From positions 498,001 through 558,000 of the forward strand of contig JAQGDQ010000048.1 in NCBI GenBank assembly GCA_030141605.1: 60,000 bases of DNA, written 5' to 3'. Every line of letters starts with the position of its first letter. The stretch's first letter is position 1. Below are positions 23,680 to 38,284 of this stretch, piece after piece. The position numbers and the translations under genes are program-made. The DNA comes from Tubiluchus corallicola (taxonomy: Eukaryota; Priapulida; Priapulimorpha; Priapulimorphida; Tubiluchidae). Below the pieces are notes generated by a model, which made no database searches, was not told the origin of the DNA, and was given only the letters and a program-made list of their open reading frames with translations.

Positions 23680-24005
23680 ATGAACATAAAACTCATAGCA
23701 TTTCTTTTTGCTTTGTTTATTTATGTCAGTTACACGGACAGAGTCCACGAAAGCGACGGTAGTTTTGGCTCGTTCGACTCCCACCAATCACTCACTGATG
23801 CCCCAACACTCACCACCTCTAAACAGTTCGGCACGTTCCAGACTCCCCAGGTCATCCAGGTGACGGAGGGGTGCCGGTGTGATGGTGCCACTGGAAGTCA
23901 GACGAGTGTCCATTGTCAGTGCTCTGGACCATTGGTGACTCCAGAAGGAATTCGCAATATCACTGGACCGGCATGGATTGATGACCCTAGCCGAATTGTC
24001 AAGCT
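23680..24005 (+). CDS. LRR protein, first coding exon: signal peptide and LRR N-terminal cap
   Basis: ATG at 23,680 has A at -3. Residues 1-4 (MNIK) and the hydrophobic core LIAFLFALFIYVSY form a signal peptide. A Ser/Thr-rich linker (20-60) precedes Cys65, Cys67, Cys79 and Cys81, arranged like an LRR N-terminal cap (CxC...CxC). An N-glycosylation site is at N93. The end, DPSRIVKL, reads as the first beta strand of an LRR solenoid. The exon stops at CT|GTAAGT (phase 2), immediately before an in-frame TAA. Joined to 55,948 it gives VKLILTDCELYELTPGIF with no break. The product should be secreted or a cell-surface ectodomain. It could be an LRR receptor of the LGR, LRIG or Trk-like kind, but too little is present to say which. 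Confidence 0.82.
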
Positions 24006-27000
24006 GTAAGTAGTAGTCTGTTTTTAAACATATATATATATATATAATTTTTACGAAAATTAAGTCATACTTTTCTAAGTTATTTCTACGCGATATCTTC
24101 TTTTGTTAGCCTAAAATTCGGACTTTCGTGCATTAAGGAAAAAATCAACAAATCACATTCAAATCAGAGATTATTTGGCGGCATAAAAGTGCATTTCGAT
24201 TCTTTTATTTATTATAGAAATACTCTCATTCTGTGAAAATCAAGTATAAAAAGTTTTTTCATTAACTTCAATACAGTATTAGAGGTAAATTAGTCAGTTA
24301 TTAGAACCTCATTCTGCAAAATAATAAGATCATTTTAAATATACCGTCAAAAAATCGTCAGTAGCAGTATAATCATGTAGTTTTCATATGTCTGTATACC
24401 AGGAAATAATGTGACCATACCACATCGTCTTACACATGCTCTTGATTTTTAAATGATGATAAACATTATAGATAATAACTCGTTTCTAAATATCTTCAAG
24501 GCATCTTAAGCTCTCATTACACGTGCACAGTAAAGTTTATAAGCTCCGTTCTACCAAGAACTGAGTTTTACAGTGCTTTAGCTAAGATCAACTGAGTTTA
24601 TGTGCGGGTGGATGTGACTATGACTATATATTTAGTAACTCAAACTATAATTTGATATTGAATTCTAATTTGAAAATAAGCGATTTTTCGTATTGCGTCA
24701 TCTAATGCGTTGCTTTACTATCGCTGCTGAAAGTATGACCACTTTTCTTTCAACATTTTGTTCTTTATTATGTTCAGAAAGTAATTTAATACGATAACCC
24801 AGCTGCATAAATTTTACAACGCTACAGCAATCTTTTTTCAATTTCTTAAATTCTTGTGTGCTTTTGTAGGTACGTAACTCGGTGGTGCTGTAGAAATTAT
24901 GCGCCTTTATGTAATTACATTGTTCTACTGATTTTTTAGCTTTCTACTTTTAGAGTTTATGTCTTTATTTGCTAATTGTGGCTTCCTAGCTGCGAATGTG
25001 AGAGAATGTTTACAATCACGCCCTCGTCTGGAAACCTGTTTCTCGTTGTGCAATTGATGCGACACTGTGACCCCGTTTCCATTAAATTCTATTAATTATA
25101 ACTTCATTGCATGTACGTTTAACTGTGTGCTGTGTAGTAGAAGGCATGCAGTTTTTTAAGAAAAGCAATTTTGTTAATGTTTCCCAATTTTGCAGTTCCA
25201 AACCAGATCAAAGGAACTTTCTTCTTACAAATTTTAACTAAATCCAGGGTAGCTAAGCTGCATTACTGCGCGGGAAATTAAAGAAAAATGTTTATGTAGT
25301 TTCGGTAATAATTAATTTTGAACCGGATTAGCTTTTGGATGAGTTTTTTGCATCCTGCACAAAGTAGTGTCTGCTTTAAATTTGAAGGTACTTGTATTGC
25401 CTATAGTGTGAATGGTGAGCATAATGAATAGTGTTTAGTTACTACTTTGCTGCGGCGGTGAAAACCCCTTTCCCAAGGCTGCGGACTGTTTAAAATCAGC
25501 TCTTTACGCAAATAACTAATACGAATTTTGCAATCAATTGTTCGAGAGTTCTTCCTCGATTTTTTTTTATTGCAGTAGCATCTTCTATAGTAATCATTTT
25601 TTCCTTGCAGTGCATTTCTGAGTTCTCTTTCGGTCGCCTTCACTGTTTAATCTGCCTGCCGTTGTCCTGCGCCTTTTCTGTACTTGTTCTAGGCGTTAGA
25701 AGTAGGTTATAAGCACAAAACACTTACTTTCGTTAGAAAGTTGCTATGCAATTACTGCTGTAAACGACTGTCGGCTGCCAAGGTTGGCCAAGATGCTTTA
25801 GCCTTGACCAACAAGTTCAGAGACTAATCGGTTTACAGGCGCAACAAAGCATCAAACAGATTAATGTACTTTTATGGTAAAGCGAGGGAAGCTTCTCTTA
25901 CGATTTTAAAACTAATTTTAGTGTTAAAATAATAGCTAAAAATTTAAAGAGTCTACGTGTCTAAATAAAAACTTTAGCCAATTTTTAGCACAGAACAAGA
26001 CCATACGCCAACAATTGGGTAGAGCTTTTATTCAGACGAATTGATACCTTAGATTTTTAATAATTTAGGAGACTGTATTGCAGACCTGCGGATAACACTC
26101 AGAGAAAAAGTTTCTTTCGAGAGTTTATGGCTACATGTATGACATATTATATGTGTAAAATCTTTTTGGACTACTTTTTAAAACCGCGAATTTATTTTTT
26201 AATTTTTCTTCGTCTTAAGAAACCTTTACACCGCCTCTAAGTGTACAGCCAACAGTTTCTCACATGGTAATTCTTCAAAATCTACAAGTGCCCAAAAAAC
26301 AAACAAAATTTAAAACCAAAGTGGCCGTGACCCGTTCGTATAGTAAAATACATAGATATATATTACGTATCCTATGGTAAAATAAGTTTTGACAGTGAAA
26401 CCTGGTGACCAATGTGAAACTGTACCTCACGGAACATAATACACTGTATATCCTATGTATTCAGGTAAATAACATGGCCTCCGGTCATGTTACGTGTGCC
26501 ACAGCTAACTTTCTCAAAACAGTTTCAAGTTACAAAATGAAATTGGTTTTCATCGCAGTTAAGTTCTACTATTGTTCGCTGTTATCCTGCTCCTGCACTT
26601 GAGACATGCAATTTTTTGCTATTGATTTATTTATTTAAATCTATTTCGCCGGTTACATACACTTACATTGCACGTCTACACAGTATGAGTGGAAAGAGTG
26701 CCAAGAGTCACTGCTACATGTGGGTGTATAACCAGAAAACACAAGTCTGAAACAAAGTACCTGTGTGCAACTGCTCTATTATCACTGTACCTACAGCGCT
26801 ATAGACCTTAATAAAGAACTTCGTCGTCAGACTTTAGAACATCTTACAAGATATAACAGACGGACGAATATATGTGATTTTTTGTCAAATAATTGCACAC
26901 AAAAACTTATTAACGCTTAACCAGCTTTTGAATTCGCTGTCAACTATAAAACTGCGGTTTTGCTGAGCTTTAGGGAATGGTTTTGCGTGATTTTTTGTGT

Positions 27001-27641
27001 ATAGTTATTAAACAACAGTTACTTTAATGGCCATTGACTTCAATGGACGACGGTCCTAAATTAGTACTGGCCATTTATGGTCATATTCCGTATTAAATGT
27101 GCAATACTAGTTTATTTTGTAAGTTCTTTTGCCAACCAATTCAAAAACGTTACATTGCTGCAGAAGGGAACTTTCGGAACACAAATACTTTCTCGTAATT
27201 AACGCAATTTGTTGCGTTCCATCTGTGACAAACCCCGCTGGATATCATGCGTGATTAGAATCAGTCACCTAATGACAAATGACCTGCTTTACCAGCATGT
27301 GTTAGGAACAATGCAGTGAAATTAGCTTCCTCGTGCAATAAAGTGCAGCTAAAGTACTGAACTTGACTTCGCGCAATAAAGTGCCGAACCTGGCTTCATC
27401 CGGATGGTTAATCCTGATTTACTCTCGTTACGAGAAGAAATAATTGATAGAATTCCTGAGTGTAAAGCTGCCACCAATGAGATTTGACAAAACTAAACTC
27501 GGTAATAAATGGCAGAAATGAGGACGATAATAGGTGACCAATGCTGGCTATACGTTACAGCAGTGTTCAGTACGTTGTGCGGATAAATTGTGCAACCATT
27601 CCGTCAGAAAGATAATTTGAAGAGTAAATAACTATAGGTTA
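24006..27641 (+). other. LRR-gene intron, proximal part: nothing recognised
   Basis: AT-rich sequence with a (TA)n run at about 24,030-24,045. I see no LRR-like exon, tRNA or clear transposon. Small ORFs (25,401-25,643 minus; 26,405-26,602 plus) have no support. Confidence 0.5.
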
Positions 27642-27825
27642 TCAGCTAGTCAGTAGGTCACTCAGTCAGTCCAGTTCAGTAAATCGTCAATCAATGAATC
27701 GGTGAGTCAGTATATAAATTAGTGTGTCAGTCATTTAATCGGTCACACAGTTAGTCATTTAGTCAGTCCAGTCAGTCAATTGTCAATCAGGGAGTCGGTC
27801 AGTCAGGCAGTCGCTCAGTCAGGCA
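27642..27825. repeat. Degenerate (GTCA)n tetranucleotide array
   Basis: GTCA/GTCAGTCA words recur through the segment, separated by diverged text such as GTCAATCAATGAATCGGTGA and GTCATTTAATCGGTCA. It looks like an old tetranucleotide satellite decayed by substitutions. Confidence 0.8.
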
Positions 27826-28885
<1,060 letters not shown>

Positions 28886-28899
28886 CAGAGAGAGGGTTT

Positions 28900-29233
28900 G
28901 GAAGGAGTTTATAATTCCCCACACAATTTAAATACCCATTATACCTTAACCATAACCCTGTTTTCCTTTGATTTAGTCTCATTGCTTTCTTATTATTCTT
29001 CTCTCCTCCACCTCCTTCCTTCCTCGCCGTACTGTCCTGTAGTGTTTCGCTCTTTGCTTTTCTTGTATCCCCTTGCTTTCCATTCTTTTTATGTTTCACT
29101 CCTTATTTTCCCTCCATTATTTTCCTAGCTTTTTCATTTCACGTTTTTTTTCCTTTCTACTTATAAATTTAAATTGTAAGGGTATTATAATTGTTAGTGT
29201 ATTTAAATTGTGTGAGAGTTGTAAACTCCTTCC
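28900..29233. mobile_element. Inverted-repeat unit, possible MITE or inversion footprint
   Basis: The left arm (28,900-28,935, beginning GGAAGGAGTTTATAATTCC) and right arm (29,199-29,233, ending TGTAAACTCCTTCC) are imperfect reverse complements over about 35 bases. Weaker similarity continues inward (CCTTAACC against TTGTAAGGG). The interior is strongly pyrimidine-rich, while both flanks are purine-rich GA tracts. No transposase and no clear target-site duplication are visible. It may be a small non-autonomous element or the trace of a local inversion. Confidence 0.5.
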
Positions 29234-29425
29234 GGAAGAATGGAGTAGAGGCGAGAAGGGTAAAAGAGAGAAGAGAGGGGAGGGGAGGAAAGAAAAGGAG
29301 CAGACAGAAGAGGAGAGGAGAGGAGACGAGAGGAGAGGAGAAAGAGAAAGAGAAAGAAGACGGAAGACAGAGAGAAGATAAATGAAGAGAAGAGGAAATG
29401 GAAGGGGAAAAGACGGTGGTGGAAA
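29234..29425. repeat. Polypurine tract (GGAGA/GAAAGA-rich)
   Basis: Almost 190 bases with very few pyrimidines on the plus strand, made of GAGAGGAGAGG, GAAAGAG and similar words. It is low-complexity sequence with triplex-forming potential. ORFs across it are not genes. Confidence 0.85.
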
Positions 29426-30221
29426 GGGGCGGAGAATGGGTCATGAATTATTGGTTGTAAACGTGTGTAACAAACAATAATGGATATTAATAACACAAGC
29501 TGAATGCAGTGAATGAGGCTTGGCACATCTTTTGGATAAATTGTTGGTACCAAATGACACATAAGCATCCACTTAGCACTCAATAAATGCATCACAAATG
29601 CTTACCCACATTTCCATTTTTAACAGAGTGTTAGCATATTTGTTATTTTCATGCAGGTATTATTATTATCTAAGCTTGGCCGTTAATGCTGATAGTTTTG
29701 TTTGATTAAAAACCCTCCCCAGTGACTCATGACGGCCATATTGGACCCTAGAGAAATCACACGCATCTTTGTCATCCATAACCTTCTCCCTGAAATGCTT
29801 ACAAACAATTATCTCACACGAATGGCGTGTCGGGTGCTGGTGCTCCACGTGGTATAGCATACCTCATTATTCTTATGCAAAAGCTTTGCGTTACTATGCA
29901 TCTGTACATTATTATTATTGACATGTCAGACTCCATGTCTAAAAAAATAGGAAAATGAAGCGTCTATTAAATGAATTTTAAAAATTAATTTATAAAAGCC
30001 AAATATGTTGATATTTTTTCCTGCATTTTTATTTCAATAAATTTACTTTGTGGTGCTTTTATTTTTCGATGAGGGGTCTGAAAATGCATATATTTGATTT
30101 CTCTAAAATGTAAGTGGAACCAATAAATAGCCACTCGCTATATTAGTTGTAGATGTAGGTGCATAGCTGATTCACGTTTTACACTACTTTGGCATTATTG
30201 TCGTCCTTTTTATCATTTTAT
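29426..30221 (+). other. LRR-gene intron: nothing recognised
   Basis: No repeat, RNA gene or exon is supported here. Confidence 0.5.
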
Positions 30222-30345
30222 CGTTGCTGCTGCTGTTGTTGTTATTATTATTGATGACTTCGCCTCCATTGTTGTCATTGCTCATGCCACTGCTGCTGTT
30301 GATGGTGCTGGTGCTTATCGTCGCGGTCGCTGTCACTGCTATTGG
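30222..30345. repeat. Degenerate trinucleotide (GYT)n array
   Basis: GCTGCTGCTGTTGTTGTTATTATTATT followed by scattered GCT/GTT/GGT triplets. The Leu/Val-rich ORF at 30,224-30,454 is a product of the repeat. Confidence 0.8.
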
Positions 30346-33300
30346 TGTTATCATTGTCTTAGTTCTGTTTTATTATTTTGTGTTTCTGTGTTCACTTTCA
30401 ATGATTAGTTTACAAAATATATTTCAAAATCTGTTATCGCAATTTATACTCTAATAAGTGTTAACTTATTTTTGAAAAGAACATTAGTCACGCACGCGAA
30501 AATTATTTTATTATTCTCAGCTTTTTAACGGATTTTTCAGTTTCTTCGTCTCACGAGAATTTTATGTACAACTTTCGGGATAGTTTCGTTTTTGTCCTTA
30601 ATTCCTATATAGAAATTCTCATCATGATCAGAGCGTAATGCATACATTCCTCATTATGCGGATTAGCATTAAATGCAATCCGCACTCGAACGTTGCCTCT
30701 CTGTGACAATCTATAAAGGAGATAACCTGAAGTTTATAACACAAAATACCATACAAGATCGTGGCTTTTTTGTAAGTGTAAAATCACGTGAAGAGATTAC
30801 TCACTTGCATGTGCAGACTGCAGTGTAGCGACAGTGTTTATTTTTTAACTGTTTCCACTCTCTCATGGATACGCCACTGAGGCATGAAACATCAGTTGAA
30901 TATTAATTGAAAGCGCGTGTGTCTACTAATCAACCATTTCGTGACGACAAGTTTGCCATGTATTTAGTGCAGCTTCTTTCAATGCTTGAGTATTTTGTAA
31001 TTAAAGCTACCAAGTTATTGCAAACAGATTGAGCACGAAGTTGAATTGCTGTTAGATTCATTTCACATTTTCGACGAACTGAACTGAATAAATTACAGCT
31101 TCTCTCCAATTAAACCAAGCTCTTTAAAAATGAGGTCTTTCGCATTACTGCCTTTACCAAACCATAGCGCTCTTTCCACACCAATTAAACGCCCTCCTCG
31201 CCCTGCCCCTTTTACGCCTAACAGAGCTTCTATACAAAGCTGGAGCGAGTGGATGAATAAAGCCAAACCCTTCAGTGTAAGCATACTTCCCAATAAAGTT
31301 AAAGTTGCAGTGCTTATCAAATAATCTGGAAAAATAAAGAGTAAACAGAAAATTATTAGTGTTTAGGTCTGAGAAACTACAACCGTAAATGCACATCAGG
31401 TTTATTTCTCATTGTTTGCCTTATGGTTGCTCATTGTTTGATAAACAGTAAACATCGCGTCAATATTGTCATGCAGTTAATTGCCGTCGGTTCAGCGTGT
31501 AGAGTTTTTTCACGAAACGAAGCCATGTGTCTCTCCAGCAGAATGTCATACTATATCATAGTAAAACTCTATTTCGGGATATTTAATGCGTAGCAGGTGG
31601 GGTGCCTTATCACGATTTTTTAGGACTGTCTTTGTGATATGCAGTTATGAAACCCGAACGGCCTTGCTGATGCATGAAAGGTTGGAAAGATGTCAAGAAA
31701 CTTGGCTCCTTTAAAAAACTTAAATAATTGCTTTTTAAACATTTAATGCGATACACGTTCAAAAACGTAAAGTATGGTTGCTATAATTAAGATAAAATAC
31801 TGACTATTAAATTTGATTAAACTCGCGTAAATGGGAAGATTAATCAATTTACACTTACACTTAGCAGTTTCAATTAAGTAGATATAAAAATATTTTAAAA
31901 ATGTAAACAATAAGTTTCAATAAGTTAACACTACATACTAGTTAAACTTGTTAATTTTAAAATAAATATATTATTAATGAGCGTTTCAAAATTTTGAGTG
32001 GATATTTCTTTTTTAGAAGTTCACAGGGCGAGACTTTTTTAATGGTTCCCAGTGCAACTAAACGAGTGAATAGCTTTGCACCTATGTACATGTTGAATTG
32101 TTGATTGACAGATCCCTTATTTGATAACGAAATTTGCCTATTCCATTTTGTTAAGTGCTAAATTAGATTCAACTTGTCGTAAACAAATTAATGAGCAATT
32201 CGCAAATGTTCCGTAATGGCTTTTATTATTAGTTTTGACTAGTTATCGCGATATACATATTGTATTTAAGCACTAAGCATATGGCTTCTATTTTGAGTTT
32301 CTGTTCACTGCACGAAAAACAGTCAAGCCCCATAAGAGTTGCATTAGGTTCTAATTCTCTGTCGTGTTTAACATAATTGATGCTGCAATGCTCTTACCAA
32401 CAAATTGCTTGAAAGTGGTTCAGCAAAGTTGTTTTTACTTTATTCACCTCTACAACTAGAAAAACCCTTTCACCTCTGTTTGCGCAGAACCGCAGACATT
32501 TATATATGTAAAAATATAAATGTATACAAATATAATAATAAAAAGAGCAAATTTTGTAACATTGGAGGTTGATTAAAGAGGCTGTATAAATGCTCAAAAT
32601 GAAAAAATTCTAGAAAAACTTTTCAAATTGGCGAATTTACCTTTAAAGGGAATAAAAAATCTCCAGGCTTTCTTATCTAGATTTGGCATTATTTCAGCTT
32701 AAACATTTTTGTACCAAAAAGAATTGAAAAATGGTTAGAAGCTCTTCTTACGCTTCTGAATACATCATATTATTACTATAAAAAATTTTAAATTACTAGT
32801 GCATTAACGATATCTTTGATTTTTACTTTTTTGTAACACACAATATTTCCCAGGTGCTACTTTGTCTATTTGGCTGGCTTTTTTTTAAATTAACTTTACC
32901 ATATTATTTACTGTATTCACATTTGGTATTTGGTTTCTTTAAAATATGTTTTTTAGATTGCTTCTTATTGCATTTGATTCACTTTCAGGATAGTTTTAAA
33001 ATACAACTGAGCTCCATTAATTGTTGGGCTTAATCATGCATGAGAGTCCCGTTATCTCCATTAGTTCTTTTCGTGAAAATTTCTCCTAGATGTCCAAGAA
33101 AGTTAAAGAAATGCTGTTACATTCGTGAATTGTTGGCCCTTGCATTTGTACTCTGCTTGACTTTCTTACTTGTTATAAGCAGTAAGATTAATTCTTATAA
33201 GAATGGAACAATGTATCTTGTGCTTTGATTCATGAGATTTTCTTTTGTGCGTTTCTCCGTCGGCTTGCTCGTCAAATGAGACAAGGCAGATTTGTTATGC

Positions 33301-35355
33301 TAATCACGAGTAATCAAACTTAACAAAAGCATTACAGGGACTACACTTCTCTTCTACGAGGCTTAATTAATCAAATGCGACCTAAATGAGGCCAGCACTG
33401 ACTAATAAGTTCGATGTTCGCTCGTGAACATGGGCAAGATTACTGCCATTGTCTCTGAGCTATAAGCTTGAAAATCAGACGATGTGATGATACGATACCC
33501 TATGATCCTATACAATAATTAAGACTTTTTACTTCCAGTTGTTTTGAAACTGCATTCAATGAGCTTCGCAAAAAATAGCTGAATATAAATTGCTGTAAAG
33601 AAATTTTGATTAATTATTACAAACAGCTATAGTAGCTGTTAATATTAAAGAAAAAGTGCGTAAAAGTTATAGATGGTAATTAAGAAGAAGTTAATTACCG
33701 AGTTTTCAGATTAATAGGCTGATGAAAATAAACGCGAAATATAACACTAAAAGTATTTTCTGATGAGCGGCTACGTCCGTAGAACCAACAGTTTCTAGTG
33801 ATGCTATGACCCTAAAAAAACTACTATGCACTATACAGCTTTTATTTCACAATCAGTGTGCATAAATAGTTACTGCGCTGTTGCATTAGGATTTAACAGG
33901 CCAAGGAAGCTGGGACGCAGGTTACTCTTTCTGCAAGATAAGCCCTTCATCGCATATTATTGTCCTCTGCACGTCGGTTCCTACTCCGAACATTATTTCA
34001 AATGATATCTCACTGCGCTACTGTACTGCCACCGCCTAGACCCAGTCTAACCGGGCATACGACGAATGTTCAAGGAGAGTGGAATCAACCTTGTGAATAG
34101 GACAAAAGGCTTAATACTGCTACTGCGTTATGAGACTGCTTTTGATAGTCCCATAACAATTCATCAAACTGCCAGGTTTTATAGACGCGTACGTAGAGTA
34201 GACTTCATTCTACTTTTGTAAAGACACGTGCCCCGCTACATTGGAATCAACCCCATGATACACTTGATATCTAAGCCCTAAGAAAAATGTGAATAAATAT
34301 GATTTTACGGCGAAAGCTAAATTGAGACGAATTACAAGTTTATTCAGCTTGCTATATTAAGGAGAGTGTTGCTTGCGATCAAGGATTAGTGATCCTCACT
34401 GATTTTGTGAATCTGTCAAACCCATCAACAAATCGTCAGATCTGCTTTCCAAAAATCTACATAAGCCACTATAGTTATGTAACGCCAGTTTTTTAGTCTA
34501 AGAAGTGGGCCTAGTTCCATCCGGCTTGCTCAGTGGTAACACTCAATAGTATTATTTTGGACGGCATCTTTGCTCGTGATGATAAATAGACAAACTAACG
34601 GAGAAGAAATGTACATTTTGTCGAAGATAATTTCGTATTTCCGACGCGCTGAAGACTTCCTGGCGATATAATATTGTCTGACTAATGACACTGACATCCG
34701 GTAAGACGGCGATAATTGAGATGTTTCTAAAAGTAACAAACCACAAACACTCCGTTTACTTATTTTCTCGAAACCTAAAATCTTCGAATAAAAAACAGCG
34801 TTCTTGGAAATTCTTAACTGTGAGAAATTAACAAAAGCGCCCCTTTGGGATATAACTCGTCATCTATCAAAGTCATTTGTTTACTTTTGTCACAATTAAC
34901 TCGCTCTTATATCAATTCGGAATTTGTCAGATGACATAGCCCAAGAACTGTTCGCGTATTTAATCAGCCGCCCTGTTCACAGCGCTTATTTAATGAGTCC
35001 ATAGTGAGAGTCGGATAGAGTAAATTTACCTAACTTGACATCTTGAAATAAAGCCAGCGAGTTTGCGCTACTTTCTCAACTTCTCTCAATATTTATCAGC
35101 GTCAGTTCCAGTCAAATCTTGTCAGTTTCGGAAGACCATTGTAAGACGCTGATGATCTAATTAGATAAAGTGCCATTGTATGGCTTTAGACTGTGTGTAC
35201 ACTATAGAGGGCGTCTCCGTATAAGCTAGGTCTAGCAAACATCACGGGTCAGCATTCATTCAAAATCAACATTTCTCCTTTAAATTAATGAAACTATTGA
35301 AACCATTATACTGTTTGTTGTTGACGATGGCAAGATCATTACGTTACTTGCTGGT
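30346..35355 (+). other. LRR-gene intron: nothing recognised
   Basis: About 5 kb without a supported exon. A locally GC-richer patch at 31,090-31,325 is open on both strands (75 residues minus, 64 plus) but matches nothing I know. A small perfect hairpin, ACAGCTA-TAG-TAGCTGT, sits near 33,625. Confidence 0.45.
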
Positions 35356-35466
35356 GAAGATGATGACGGTGATGGTGATGGTTGATGGTGATCATGATGA
35401 TGACAGTGATAATGATGATGACGACGACGACGACGATTATGATGGCGATGACAAGACGACGATGAC
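35356..35466. repeat. (GAT/GAC)n trinucleotide array
   Basis: GATGATGACGGTGATGGTGATG-type sequence with a (GAC) core around 35,420. The Asp-rich ORF at 35,288-35,608 reflects the repeat, not a gene. Confidence 0.9.
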
Positions 35467-38131
35467 AATAATTACATTATCGGTAGTAGAAACGATACAT
35501 TTACTCGGTGTATCACCACTCAAGAACCCAAAAACGTCATTAATGCGCATTCCGAAATCAAAATTATTTAGCTTTTTAATTATTAATAACATCAGTAACT
35601 TGCGTTAAATCAAACTTCATATTGTATATACCAATGTAGAGCATGAGTGCGTGTATGAGCAAAACCGTGCACGGGTTATATGCAAAATTAGTTCGTCACT
35701 GCTATTTAAATGTCAAATTTTCACAATGTGTATTGAAATGATTTACGACTCGTTGACTGCTGCTATGTATGTCTACATTTAAAATGTCCAGAAACCTTCG
35801 TGTTATTTATTGCTCATCGTAGACGTGCAGTTTGTGTTTGCATCGTAAATTACTGCCATATTTGTTGTTAAAGTTCTTCCTCTCGTCGTTATTTTCAAGC
35901 GAAAAGGACGGTTTCGGTTTCTTCTGCTCAAAACACCAGCGGCGGGACTTAAACAGGATTCAACAAACTCTTAATGAAAAAAACAACTTCATAAGTTTAT
36001 CAGGCGCTTTGATATGCCTTTGCACAGCTCACTATATTTTCAGCGGCTCAGTACATCTTCCTTACATTTTTCAGTAGATCTACCTTATTTTGTCGTTACT
36101 GTTAGAAAGACTGCGTTTTCTCTGAAATCACTTACCAAAAATTCTCAGATTAATTCATTCGGGATGTTATATAAATTGAATACGAAGTATTTGTCGCATT
36201 CAGTCTCCCTTGAATAGAAATTGGTCACGAACCTTAATTGGTGTACTGCGAACACAGCGTGTGATGTGCTGTTGTAGAAATGATTGTGTTTTTGGCACAC
36301 ATGTATATAGGCGTTTGTATTTCTTGTATTATTTAATTTTGTTTTGATATAGCGGTATATAAGTATTGTTACTTTTTTAATTATGTGTATATTTGCAATA
36401 TGAAACTTTGGTTCTATAATTAAAGCATTAATTCGATACACTTTACGCGTTAACAGGCTAATTCTCATATCTTCAGATATTTTAGCAAGGAAGGTTTACG
36501 CATTTTTTATCGCTAGGTGCTTTCAAAGCTTCCAGTCCGCATGGCCTCACATACCTCGGTTTGTTTCTTGTGTCTATTCGGGCGTTTTCTTGCAAACATT
36601 CTGTTCTTGATGGACACATTAGGGATACAACATTCATAAAGCCAAGTAAACCGTGTTTTCCAAGGCGGCTCTGGGTGTTCGTAAAAAGGGTGACAGATAA
36701 ATTTAACTGGTTGGGCTAACGTGAAGCTAGTTGGGTGTTTTGGACAAAAGTTTAACACTTTGTGTGAAGGACTTCCACAGTTCAGTCAATCCTTCATTTA
36801 TAAAATACAACAGCACTTTGAGTTTAAAAATGATCGAAGCAGTCTCCACGTTTACACTGCGAAAGTTCTTCCTTCTCAAGATCTTTCCATTTAAATCATC
36901 GTCGAATTCTAAATTGAAATCTACCCGTTCACGTTACGAATAATAACGGCCTGATATCCTTTGGGACATATCGAAAATTCCTCTTTTGAAAAATTTTGCG
37001 CGTTGCTTTATGCTTTATCACAAAGCAGATGCTACAAGTACAATGCTGTAATGCTCCTCTGATTAATAGCATTCTATTCTGAACATTGAGAATTGACCGA
37101 ATTTACAGCACTTGAGATAAGGTTGATCGTAGCAATTTAAAATCAACTTCACTGGGATTGATGCGATGGTTACGTTAAGCTCTATAGAGCGCAATACGCG
37201 GAAGCCGAATAAGTCTTCTCGTTTCATAGTTCTACCAGAGATTAATAAAATAAGAAACTTTGTGAGTCTTCCGTTTGTATTTTATCATTTCAGATAAACA
37301 AAAGTTTTAACTTACAGTTATAACAGTTTATTAACTTTATTTGTAATATGCTAATGTGTTTACGCAACATTGTATTATTCAGAGTTCTTGAATTGTTGTA
37401 CCAATATGAGATTCTGAGATCTATACAAAATTCACGTGTTTCTGACTAACGTTATTAGCGCAAGGTACTAATACTATGCAAGTGAGAATCAACGATAGCG
37501 TAATGATGAACAAGTCGGAATGGCTGACACGATGGATGTACCCGTGCCAAAGTTAACTTCTGATAAAGTTCCAAATAGCTAATGTATTATGCACTTATAT
37601 ATGCGAAATTAGAGGTTTCGTCTTAATATGACAAAGATTAGAAAGCTCGATTAAGTCGACACATTTGGACCCACATGCCCTTATGTTAGCTTCTGATAGT
37701 GTTACAAAATAAACCCAACAATGCATCATAAATGCATCGTGCGTATGATGGCTTTATAGCGCAAAAATGTCTAGTTTTATGTGTAAAAATGCACATATAT
37801 AGAAACTGAACGCATATTATAGGACGCTTTGAATCCATTTTCATTTGTACGAACTCATGTCAATTCTAGAGTATCAAGTCTCGTGCCTTTTCGACTTAAC
37901 CATGCAATGTAAGCAAGAACAGCGTGTGATTCAATATTATGTAATAACTTATCAATGTGCTTGTATTCTAAGCTCTAACATAATCGGTGTTAGGTGTAGG
38001 TCAACTTGTTATTGTAATCTATTGTAATGACTGTTACAGATGATAACCGTTTATTGTGCGTGTTTCTTTTATTATTCTGAAACACGTACATCTCTGTTGC
38101 TTTTTGTTTGTATGTTAGTTTGGTTTAAACT
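35467..38131 (+). other. LRR-gene intron: nothing recognised
   Basis: The minus ORF at 36,513-36,758 (81 residues, with a basic stretch ARKRPNRHKKQ) is the only one of slight interest. It lacks a recognised motif. No exon of the LRR gene was found. Confidence 0.45.
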
Positions 38132-38162
38132 GTATTTATCTGTACAATAAAGAAATTTGAAC
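38132..38162 (+). mobile_element. LINE-like 3' tail remnant
   Basis: TCTGTACAATAAAGAAATTTGA resembles the polyadenylation-type 3' end of CR1/Jockey-like LINEs. A near-identical tail (ACACAATAAAGAAATTTATA) occurs at 43,042. No RT coding sequence is preserved upstream. Confidence 0.35.
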
Positions 38163-38284
38163 TAGTGCATACCTGTTCAACAATAATCATTGATAAGTAG
38201 TAATTGATCTCGGCTAACATATTAATTGTAAACCTATATAAAAGCCTCTGACAGGCTTAGGCTGTACGTTTTGTCTTTTACGTG

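Noticed and set aside
29073-29595. Several ORFs across the purine/pyrimidine tracts
   Set aside because: Low-complexity translation with no domain or splice support.
35288-35608. Asp-rich 106-residue ORF
   Set aside because: It is the translation of a GAT/GAC trinucleotide repeat.
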